Source: Pilaira anomala (Eukaryota > Mucoromycota > Mucoromycetes > Mucorales > Mucoraceae). Taken from it: a stretch of 46,244 bases of DNA. Position numbers and translations under genes: made by a program. The notes beneath the pieces were generated by a model. That model made no database searches and was not told the DNA's origin. It was given only the letters and a program-made list of their open reading frames with translations. Shown here piece after piece: positions 10,112 to 23,186 of this stretch (its first letter is position 1; every line of letters starts with the position of its first letter). The stretch lies in assembly GCA_025716855.1 (NCBI GenBank), contig JAIXMQ010000121.1, positions 1 to 46,244 on the forward strand, read 5' to 3'.

Positions 10112-11596
10112 CGCTATCAGTAGTAAGTCTTGGTTTTAGTTGTATCAAAATTCTAGGTGATCGTGATCTGGATGTTAAAACTACTTATTCTGGCCTTCTT
10201 AGTAGTTATATAATATGATTATAAAATAAAGACATTATTATTATTCAATTACACCCTCTTTGTTTACATATTTATGAATGATATAATAATTTGACTTTAC
10301 GTCACTACAAATATGTAGTATAAATAATTATTTTTTTAATAGTGAGACAACATTTTAAGTTATTTATATAATTCTCACTAGAATATTTTTAGAATTAAAA
10401 GAAGGAAACTAAAATACAAATGTATGCAGAAAATGTCACAAAAAGTAAAATAGAATGATCTTGCGCGGCCATTATTGTCATATTACCATTGATGGTAGCG
10501 ACAAGTTTGCTGTAATAGCTTTTGATATCGGCCTTCTTTCTTGATGGTGGTACATTATATACTTAGTTTTAATAACCTGGGGAGAGTAGTACTACTATCT
10601 CTTATCTCAGTGCTGTTGACAATAGCTATATAATACTGAGTAGGTAATTCAGTACATAATTTTAAATACACAAAATTTAAAAAATCAAAGGCTTTTAATC
10701 GATAATATGACCAGCCTGTTAATATGAATTTCTTTATCATTATTCAATCATCAGAAAAACAATATACCAGCTAGGATTTTCTTCGATAATTAAACAGACT
10801 TTAAGTAAAATAGAATCGTTTTGCTGCTATTTTTGTTTGTAAAAAACTAACCAAACAATGCGTTAAAGTGTAGTAGTCTTCGCTATTATGAACGCAAAAA
10901 ATAAACACTATTTATTTCCGTTGACCTTTTCGTATTGTCTTTTTTTTTTTTCTCATGAAAGTGGGTGGTTTGAGATAATGATGAAACCGTGGTCAAAGCT
11001 AAAGTTCAGATTGGCAAAAGCTTACTTTAAATAATGTATGTACATCATGTTAACTTTTCCTTACTTTACTCTTAAACTGGATAATATAAAACTGTACTTA
11101 TAAGTTCAATGAACCTATGGTTAAGTCCATAATTGTATACTGATGAGTAAATAAAGACATGCATACACATTTCTGTTCTTTTTATTTACATGTACGTTGA
11201 TCTAGGGACCTTTATTATATTTTTTGTTGTTGTAGCGACAAGTAATCAAACAATAGATTTTGTAAAAGAGCAAAAAAAAAAAAAAAGATGATAGTTGCAC
11301 ATATAATGATGTCTTTTCTGAAAATATCAGTATGTAGTTACAAAATATGTAATTCCCATTGGGCTCATTATAATTATATAGTGAGCAAGTGTTACATTAT
11401 TCTGACATTTACCGCCAATGACAAAGTGACCATTCTAAAAATATATTATGTTTTCTTCATATAAATACCTAGGTAAAAAAAAAAATATATATATTTACCA
11501 ATTCAACTTCTTCACTTATAAAAACTCTACCCTTTTCTCCTTGTAAAAAAAAACATATACAAACTTTTCTTCTCTATCATAAAAGTATTCAAATAA
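10112..11596. other. Intergenic between micro-ORFs
   Basis: No gene is supported. Segments near 10776-10813 and 10848-10912 have diverged copies near 12411-12444 and 12005-12070, which suggests that larger units around the micro-ORFs were duplicated. TATAAATAC at 11460-11468 and TATAAAAA near 11517 precede the micro-ORF at 11597. Confidence 0.4.
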
Positions 11597-11665
11597 ATGG
11601 GTTCATGTATCTCTTGTTGTGAGCTTTATTCAGAGAAATGTCTTCTTCCAGATCTTATTGACTAA
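11597..11665 (+). CDS. MGSC micropeptide (22 aa)
   Basis: The ORF begins MGSCISCCELYSEKC and ends PDLID. It has four Cys within 15 residues and keeps Gly2 and Ser6. The initiation context ATGGGTTCATG is identical to that of the ORF at 10043. A TATAAATAC box lies about 128 bp upstream and a second TATA-like box about 80 bp upstream, with a CT-rich leader between. After residue 8 it shares little with the other three, so it is a fast-evolving family member or an independent short ORF. Confidence 0.35.
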   Translation: MGSCISCCELYSEKCLLPDLID

Positions 11666-11876
11666 AGTGTCGTTTAAAGTGTCTCTATAGTGTCTATCAG
11701 GTGTAACTTTTTTTTGTAAGTGGTAAAATGATATAATCGATAATCAATGAACTAATATTCTGTTATTATATCGTTTAGTTAGTACTAGATGTACACTTCT
11801 GTTTAAAGCTTATCATAATTGCATATTGTTATTTGTTAATTTGCCAATATATGATTTCAAATATATAAAATCTATA

Positions 11877-11911
<35 letters not shown>

Positions 11912-11960
11912 TTTAAACCAAAAGTCTCGTTGTTTATGTGAGTTTATTTATTATTCTGTC

Positions 11961-11991
<31 letters not shown>

Positions 11992-12527
11992 TGTAGTGGC
12001 AAATAGTTGAACCAACAATGAGTTAAAATGTAGAGTTAAGATTCTTTATGTACGAAAAGTAAACATTATTAAGTTTTATCATTATCTAAATATATATATA
12101 TATATCATGAAGAGTTCTGTTAGAGATAACTAAAATTGGAGCTGTTGCTGGGTTTGGAGTTAAATCTGTGGTTAGGGTTTGGTATTAGTTCTGTAGTTAT
12201 AATTGAAAATCTAAGATAGGTAAAAAAAAAACCTACTAAATATATGTGCCTTATTAATTATTATCCCATCATAACTGTAACAATTTGATTAAAAAGTAGA
12301 TTCGTAAAAAAAAAAAATGAAGAATGATGAAAAGGAGTCATTTGTTGTTTTATGAATATAAATAATAAGTACGCCATTCTATCATGAAAAAAAAAACATA
12401 CGAATAAGGAAGTTTTTTCGATAAATAGACTGTATGTAAATCAGTCATTCCCTTGATGTACATGCATAACAATAAAGTATAAATCAAGTTTCATTCAAAT
12501 ATACTATAATCCTTTTTTTTTATTATC

Positions 12528-12564
<37 letters not shown>

Positions 12565-12656
12565 AAAGAAAAAGGGATAATAATTATTCAATAAATATAC
12601 AACCAAATTGTATTAAAATATACAAGTATTACAAAGAAATTATATAATAGGTTCTT
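11666..12656. other. Intergenic with long poly(A) tracts and diverged repeat copies
   Basis: This gap holds three A tracts of 27 or more bases and copies of segments found at 10.8 kb (near 12005-12070 and 12411-12444). It also covers the 3' flank of the minus-strand kinase gene. No coding sequence is recognisable. Confidence 0.4.
11880..11989. repeat. Two poly(A) tracts of 29 bases, 52 bp apart
   Basis: Uninterrupted A runs occupy 11880-11908 and 11961-11989, and a third of 27 bases lies at 12535-12561. They may be slippage-prone homopolymers or tails of retroposed sequence; no target-site duplication is obvious. Confidence 0.85.
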
Positions 12657-15060
12657 CTACCGACCAATCTTTCCATCCAGAGCCAAAACTCCTGCTACCC
12701 AACCTCCGGCCATTTTAAATACAGTATTTGAACCTTGTTGTTTTGAAAACCGAAAGCTTAATTTGTCAGATCTTCTTTTATGATTTTCGATTTGAATTGT
12801 AAACATAGCAGTACCCTCCTTATGGTTCCTTTTGGTCATCTGTTGTGGTATAACTGTGGCAGTTTCATCCATTGAATGACGTGGTTTGCTGCGACCAAAG
12901 AAGGAGGTGGTCATGGAAGAAGTGAGGTGTGATATCAGAGGTAACGATAGACGTTTTCGTGAGCTTTCGTCAGCACCCATGACGGTACCTAGACTACTTG
13001 TTTGACTTTGTTTACGTACATATTTAGGTGCAGTGACTGGAGGAGGCGCAGGTGAATTCGATGCAGCGGGTGAGAGTAAATTAGCCGAAGAAGAAGAAGA
13101 GGTACTGACGACTTTCTTGGGTCCACTTCGTAAGGTTAAGACACAACGAAGGGATGTAGGTGAGTCTTGAAGGTAAGTGATACCCATGAGCTGACAGGTT
13201 TGTTTTAATAAAGCCATGACTTCTTTACTACTTTTCTTTTCAAGACTAAGCATTTCATCTTCAATGGTATCTACCGCACTATCAACAGCATCCATGCTGC
13301 TTGAAAATGAAGTGGTTGAGGTAGAAGAAGAAAGGGAGGGGGGTCGAGAAGGATTTGAAGAGAATGGTTGGTTTGTGAGTTGGAAATGATAGACTTGATC
13401 TTTAGCAAAGCGTTGAACGATTTCAGAAAGAGTACGACTGGTTGTAGAATGTGCGCTGGTTTGTGATGAAGAGGCAAATAAAGGCTCCTTTTTCTTTTGA
13501 TGATGAAATGAAAATAATGATTTGAAACCAGGAGACTTTAATGTATCCCAACGTTCAGCAGATTTAATACCTAATCTTTTTGCACGCGACCGAATCGATT
13601 GAAGTAGTTCGGATCGTAATAGCTCCACGTTTTGTACCTGTGCTCCGGCTGTACTGTTGTTGTTGTTAGTAGTAGCCATGGATTGAGATGAACCTGCTTT
13701 GGTGGTATAATAAGTAGAAGGATTGATGGGATGATAAATGACAGTTCTTCGTACTTTATTCGAATTTTGTGCATCTCTTTCCAAATCCATCATGAATTGA
13801 TTTCTAGTTTTACTATCTCTATCTTCCCTTTCTTCACCAGTGATCACCATGGCTTCTTCAAATACGGTTCTAGGCGATAAAGAAACAGGACAGGGTAATT
13901 TTTTATTGTTTGTTAACCAAGGATCATCTTTTAATGCTTGTCTTAATGTCATTCGTTTTCTACGGTCCACTTGAAGACATTTTCTAATGGTTGCTTGTAA
14001 TTCAGGACTTAATGTATTAGGCATTGGAAAATTGCATTTGCATACATCTTTTTTAAGTTCTCCTACAGCTAAAATAGAGATGTGATGAATTAAAAAATAT
14101 AAATAAAATATAAATAATAGAAAAAACACTTTACTATGCGCATGTGAAAAAGGTTCAAAACCAGCAGTCATACGAAATAAGGTAATACCGAGACACCAAC
14201 AATCTACTTCGGGACCATAATATTTCTGTCCAGTGATTATTTCAGGACTATAGTAAAGCATTGACCCTAGTTTAGTTTAATCAATTTGGGTTACTAGAGA
14301 GTATAAATGCGTGTAACAATGTATTACCACAAATAGTTCTTAAACGTTGTAATCCAAATCTATTACCAAGACCAAAATCTGCTAACTTTACCTTTCCATC
14401 TGGTGTGATTAGTATATTTGGTGTCTTTTTATAGAAAAAAGAAAGTTAATATATGCAATTATATTTATTATAACGTTTTTTATACCTTTAAATCACGATG
14501 AACTACCCATTTACGATGACAAAAATCAACGGCTGTAATTATTTGTCTAAATAAATGACGTGCCTCATTTTCATCTAAAGCACCTTGATTCTTTTTTTGT
14601 AAGTATTCGTCCAAGTTCCAACCAGGTACATATTCCATTACTAGAAAAAGAGAGTCGCAACTTTCGAATGTTTCATATAATTTAACAATAGATTCATGTT
14701 GTAATATTTCCATAATAGATATTTCTCGAACTAATCTTGACATGACTCTATAATCGTGTGCTTGCTTGTCAATAATCTATTTTATATAATAGTTTAATAT
14801 ATGTATATATAACTTTGATTTCAATATACCTTAATAGCTACTTGTTGATGTGTTTCCAAGTGATATGCAAGCATAACTCTACTAAACTTTCCATTTCCTA
14901 ATGATTTTATATATTCATATGGTCCTATTCCATTGAGATTATTATCTTGATTATTTATTAAATTTGTAGTTGTAGTTGTGGTAGAACTTGATTCTTTCTT
15001 TTCTGGCTTATTATTTTTTTCTACTGTAGTATTTGTCTTTTTTTGAAATGAAATTGTCAT
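12657..15060 (-). CDS. Snf1/Nim1-type (CAMK group) Ser/Thr protein kinase with KA1-like C-terminus
   Basis: Five exons (15060-14830, 14776-14486, 14424-14328, 14266-14135, 14068-12657) give 720 residues. A Ser/Thr/Asn-rich lead precedes the kinase domain (about 49-325). Visible are the Gly loop GNGKFSRV (55-62), VAIK Lys77, HRDLK with Asp172, and DFG at 190-192. The catalytic loop reads HRDLKTPN instead of LKPEN, and the APE motif is SPE. A long low-complexity Ser/Thr region follows. The last roughly 50 residues (TAMFTIQIENHKRR to GWVAGVLALDGKIGR) resemble a kinase-associated KA1 domain, which binds acidic phospholipids and autoinhibits. Closest by eye are fungal Nim1/Kin4/Kin1-like kinases and animal HUNK. 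Exact orthology is not resolved. Confidence 0.85.
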
Positions 15061-16377
15061 TTTTATCTATTTGATACAAGTTTTGATTATATAATTATAT
15101 TAACAAGGAAAAGGGGGAAAATGTGTATAAAGAATAAGCGTATAAAAAAGAAAAAAAGAGAAAGAGAAAGAAAAAAAAAAAAAAAAAAAAAGAGGCAAAT
15201 ATATACCAAAAAAAAAAAAAGGGTTAGGATAGTTTTATTCCAAGGAGGGGATAAACAAAAAGGTAAATAAAGAAATAACTATATCAATGATCTGCTTGCT
15301 TTTTGTTACAAAATCGTTACGCATACAAGAAGATCTTTTATATTATAATTTAATAACATACCATGATCATCTCTCTCTCTCTCTCTCTTTTTGTTACTAA
15401 ATCATACGCACTGTATTTTTAGTTCTTTAAGGCAGGGAGAATCTTTTTACGATGACTCGAGAAAAAAAAGTATCCCCTTTTCTTTGCTGGCTTATCCAAT
15501 TAAAATCAACAATGAAAAAAAGGGCGGCGAATTAACCAGAAAGTAGGATTCTGGCTCCTTATATACAATAAAACATCTTTTATAAAGACAAAAAATTGCT
15601 CCTTTAAAAATAAAATAAAACATTTGTTTCCCCTATGTAGATTATATATTATATATTTAAATATTTTTTTACTATCAACCTGTTTGTTTTTTTTAACACG
15701 TAGCACGAAACAAAAAAAAAATATGTGTGTATATATATATATATACAATGATTGTTTGTAAAAAATAAAAAATAAAAATTAGCTCAGGGGTTAAAGTAAA
15801 ATAAAATAAAAAGTTTTAGTTTAATTGATGAAACAGTTGTACTGGCATAAAAATAGCGTGTCAAATAGAGAGTGTAAGAGCAATAAGTGTATCTGATTTA
15901 AGATAATATATGTATGTGGCTGTAATGCAGTCCTAAAAAAAAAAAAAAAGAAACATATAATAGAATGCTGTAGCGCGTTTATTTAATCATCTACCCATTT
16001 ATGTAAAAAGAAATAAGCCCATACCTCTTTTGTTTGTACGTATGTGTGGCAAACTATGTATTACGTTCACAATTTGATCTTTTCTATGCATGTATGTAAT
16101 TTTAAAATGATTATAGTTTTACATTTTCAGAAACATAATAATAATAAAAAAAAAAAAAAAAAAGAAAAAAGAGATATACAAATTCTATATCTCTTTCTTT
16201 TTCTTTTTTTTTTTATTCTCTTTTTTTTTTATTGTCGTTTTGTTATTTTATTAAATAATAGTATTATAATCGTACAATCAATATATTCTTAAGGAAGTCT
16301 GGAAGAAAATAAGGAGGAGAAGAGGAAGAGGAAGAGGAGGATGAAGTTTTTTTTTTTTTTGTTAAACCAAAGCGGAT
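15061..16377. other. Intergenic, homopolymer-rich
   Basis: This holds the 5' flank of the kinase gene and the 3' flank of the surface-protein gene. It contains A-rich runs (15170-15225), a short (CT)n at about 15370-15388, TA runs near 15730, and poly(A)/poly(T) near 16145 and 16210. Open frames here are low-complexity and I do not support them. Confidence 0.45.
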
Positions 16378-17307
16378 TTAAAAAGCAAAAGCAATGGCGG
16401 CAACAGCACCTAAAGCAACAGCAGCAGTGTTCATGTTCAAAGAGGCACCAGAAGATTCAGTGGTGGTGCTTGCTTGAGCAGCAGAGACAGCAGCGGAACC
16501 ACTAGCCTTGGCAGCAGTGGCGGTGGCAACAGCAGCATTGGGCTTAACACCGCTAGAAACAGCGGGAGTAGTACCGTTAACAACAGTAGCAGAGGTAGTG
16601 GGTGCAAGAGCTATATATATAAAAAAAACAATCAAACAAACAATAATTAATAATTTGATTCTTAATAATCTAACGATATATATCATATTACTTACAGATA
16701 GGAGAATGAGTACCGTTACCGTTGAATTGGAAGAGAGAAGAGTAAACCCAGGTGTTAGTAGCAGATTGACCAATACGGATGGAGTACTTGCCAGTAGCGA
16801 AATCACCCAAAGGATGAATCTAGAGAGAAATATTAATTTTCTTATATCATTCGATTAAAAATATTATCTTTTTTTTTTTTTTTGTCTTACATCGTAGATA
16901 CCAAGGCTACAGTCAACAGGTGTGGCAGGGTCGGTAACTTGAGCAACAATGTTGGAGTTCTTAATGTCACCGTTCAACATGTAAATATCGCACTTGGTAC
17001 CGACATCAGCAGCAGTAGTCTTCCAAGTAATGTTACCGTGACCACCAGAAGTCTGATAAAATATTCGAATTGAAATTAGTTAAAAATGTCGAAAACGTTA
17101 TAAAAGAATATCCTTACCCAGACAGTGTCAGCCCAAGGAGTAACAATCTAATGAAAATAAATAAAAATGCAATATTTGTTTTAGTGAATCGAAATTAAAT
17201 TTTTATTTTATTTATTTTTTTGTATCAATTGCAACACATACTTCAAGAGCAGAAGCTTGAGAGATGGCGGCAAGGATACCAGCGGCAGAAAGGATAGTGA
17301 ACTTCAT
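16378..17307 (-). CDS. Secreted GPI-anchored Ser/Thr-rich protein, Kre9/Knh1-like
   Basis: Five exons (17307-17242, 17147-17118, 17052-16891, 16819-16696, 16610-16378) encode 204 residues. A signal peptide (MKFTILSAAGILAAISQASA) is followed by IVTPWADTVW, a TSGGHGNITWKTT block, CDIYML and GKYSIRIGQS. This order is typical of the Kre9/Knh1-type beta-sandwich domain of fungal surface proteins linked to wall glucan synthesis. From about residue 128 the chain is Ala/Ser/Thr-rich with NGT sites, ending in a hydrophobic tail (AAVALGAVAAIAFAF) preceded by small residues, as expected for a GPI-anchor signal. Two Cys (C..IYML and DCSLG) could form a disulphide. Its precise role is unknown. Confidence 0.85.
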
Positions 17308-17487
17308 TGTATTAAGGAAAGTGTTGGGTGGGGATGAATAAAGGTGAGAATTATAGAAAAGAAGAAGAAAAAAAAGACTTGTAAAAAAAAATTTGAAAGA
17401 TTTATATATCAAGACTTTTGTTTTGTGGTACATTGAGAACACGTTGTAAAGTATCTGAAAAAGAATTATTCCCAGTCTTCTAATTGT

Positions 17488-20555
<3,068 letters not shown>

Positions 20556-21324
20556 GTTTCCTTTAAAAAAAAAAAATAATAATAATAAATAAACGCGCTC
20601 GTTTAAAAACACGTCAAATACAAAAAATCGCCTCCCATTTTTTTTTTTTTTTTTACATGGCGTAATTTTAAATAAAAAGTAGTTTTCTTTTTTACCCTGC
20701 ACACAAATGCCAGGAAAATCATTAAGGCACATGACAAGAAAATGCTTATTGAACAATGATTTGATGCATTGTAATTTTTTAGGGCTATTTTATTGTCATC
20801 AATCAAGGAACGTTTTTGTGAGTCTAATGCACTGTGAGAAAAAAAAACAATGATTTTCATTTGCTATATATAATTTCATTGATAACTATTGAGAGTTTAA
20901 TAATAGAAGCCTTCCATTTTTTTAAAAAAAAAACCCTGTCATTTCTATATATCGATCGCATTACAAACGAAGTGGTTGTATTACAAGTATGACTGTATAC
21001 CCTTTAATTGTGTCATACTTGCATATTGTAAATTTTTACCGCATATTACATTAAATCAAAAAGACCAGAGTTCCTGTATGTTCTCCCAATTTTTTTTTTT
21101 TACATAACTACTTGACCTACTTTTTCTAGACAAATTTTATTATTTGATAATCGAGTTTTTATTATGCTAAAAAAAAAGAATAAAAAAAAATCCCTTTGAT
21201 ATACAAAAAAAAAAAAGCAAGACATAAGAATAGGGGAGAAGGGAAAAAAAAAAAAGAATTGATATGAATATAATTTATGACAGAAAGGAGTTGTGTGAAT
21301 GATTTGTTTGGTTATTTAATGATA
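20556..21324. other. Intergenic, upstream of the OB-fold gene
   Basis: It holds the 5' flank of the OB-fold gene and the 3' flank of RLP24. A minus-strand open frame at 20603-20860 is hydrophobic and low-complexity. Poly(A) and poly(T) stretches are frequent. I see no supported gene. Confidence 0.45.
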
Positions 21325-21942
21325 TTAATCTTCCATTTCCATGTTTTCGGCCTTTGCCTTCTCAGCCTTCATAGCTTGGACTCTCTTCTTGGCTTCAAGA
21401 GGAGCTAATTCGATGTTTTGGTTGACTACACGAATATCATCTTCCTTCTCCAAAGCCTTGTTACCAGACATACGGTTCTTATAGAAAGCACGCTCACGCT
21501 TGGAACGAATTTCTTGAACTCTCTTCATAGCCTTGATGGTAGTGGCCATCATGTTACGATCATAGCGAACAGGAACGTTACGACGTTTCTCAAATTCGAA
21601 GGTAGAATCCTATTTGTTTTTTTTTTTGATTAACCTCGTATTCTCGTTTTTTAAGAAAAAAAAAAGATCCAATCTACTTACGATAACCATTTCCTTTCCA
21701 CTAGCCTTTCTGAAAGCCTTAGTCCAGCGAACCTTACGAGGATTACGCTTCATTTTGAAATTCTTATGACATTTAGATCTACAGAAACGGAAAGTCTAAA
21801 TTAAAAAGTTAGATCTACGTAAAAAAGTTAAATATGTCTATTGTTTCTCTTTTTTTTTTACCTTGCTGTCATTACGAACAAACATAGTACCGTGACCGGG
21901 ATAACAGGGTCCAGAACAAAAATAACAACGAGTAATATGCAT
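21325..21942 (-). CDS. RLP24: Ribosome biogenesis protein Rlp24 (RSL24D1)
   Basis: Three exons (21942-21862, 21795-21682, 21609-21325) give 159 residues. Rlp24 sits in the pre-60S particle where Rpl24 later binds, and is removed by the AAA ATPase Drg1 in the cytoplasm. The treble-clef zinc residues are in place (CYFC at 6-9, FCRSKC at 32-36). The family signature [20 protein letters not shown], then [13 protein letters not shown] and FEFEKRRN, separates it from Rpl24 itself. The C-terminus is acidic (ENMEMED) and shorter than in yeast, but close to the human length. Confidence 0.96.
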
Positions 21943-23186
21943 TACGGTATATGTTTACAAAAAAAAAAGGGGGGGAAAAGAGGTGCTTATTTTTTTTGTT
22001 GCGGAGAAGACACAAGCTTTCAAAAAAAAATATCCAGACTTTAAAAAAGGGTTCGAGCCTAAGCCACGACGAGACTGTTTATCCATTTTAAATGTGTACG
22101 TTTTGCACGAATAGGTCGCATGAAATGTTGTACGGTCAATCTTCAAAGGATTTCAATTGATATGTTTTAATAAAACTCTCGTATAAGCTGATATTAAGGA
22201 TACATATTTTTAGAAACACAAAAAAATAATGCTTATGTGCCATTTACTTCAAGTTACATCCGTAATAAAATTCTTGTGTGTGTAGATAGGATATCTTCTC
22301 ACTCTCAACAGGTATTGAAGATATGTATCTTAAAATTATATTGAAATCATAAAGCAATTGATGTGTATTTTTCAGCTTAATTTTTTATTTATGGCTATTT
22401 ATAAACCTACGAGAGGCTTATTTTTTTTTAAAAATCGTTAAAACAAAAAGAATTATATAAATGTATAAAAGTAACAAAAGGTTTTCTTTGCTAACTGGCA
22501 AAGTATGAAAACATAATATCCCCCAGACATTATTATGTAATTATGGCAATATATAACTGTCATACGAATTACGAATAATAAAGATGAAAATGTAGCTCTT
22601 ACTTAGCTATAATTATTTCTATTTCAGGAAAATAAGCTTTGTAACTAAAACGGTTTCTCTTTGAAAGGGAATTTTAGGTTTATATAAACAGCATTTGTGC
22701 CTTATGTTTAATTTCTAACTACTAAAACACTCCTTGGCAAAACTAAGTTAATGGTTATTCTAAGAGTGCCCAATAAAAATAGTGATATATTTTTGCTAAA
22801 TATATCTATAGCTACGTTTCAAAAAGTTAGTTATATGTATACAGAATAAAAATACAGAATAAAAAAATGAAAACTAGTAACAAAAATAGTTTGAATAAAA
22901 GAACCAACTTGCGTTTAATTGAAAATACAAGAAAAGAAAAGGGTGATATTAATACAGAAAGGATTAGATTAACAATTTTTTTATAAATACTTACACTAAA
23001 TGCACCTTGTTGGGGGAAATCAGTGATAACTGTTCGGGAAGGTTTATTGTTATTTTTACTGTTATTGCTGTTGAAAAGCTATAGACTTAACAGAGCCAAT
23101 TGTTAGGGAAGAGCAAATGTCATGAGAGCTAAAGCCTTGTAAACTTTCAATCAATCCCACAAAAAAAAAAAAGTTTTTTTTTTTCT
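21943..23186. other. Gene-free flank left of the palindrome array
   Basis: Apart from one isolated exon-like segment at 22995-23078 (minus), I see only AT-rich sequence. RLP24's promoter must lie in its right end next to 21942. Confidence 0.45.
22995..23078 (-). other. Isolated exon-like segment
   Basis: On the minus strand an 84-nt open block sits between CTATAG (acceptor-like) and GTAAGT (donor). It reads LFNSNNSKNNNKPSR then TVITDFPQQGAFS, a plausible low-complexity linker followed by a structured start. No neighbouring exon is convincing on either side; upstream lies the palindrome array. It may be a remnant of a gene broken by the repeat insertion, or chance. Confidence 0.2.

Noticed and set aside
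12657..13774. Alternative minus-strand frames inside the kinase gene (13271-13477, 13571-13774)
   Set aside because: They are shadows of the long kinase exon in other frames.
20603..20860. Minus-strand open frame upstream of the OB-fold gene
   Set aside because: Low-complexity, with lysine runs caused by poly(A). The OB-fold gene has a better start at 20555.
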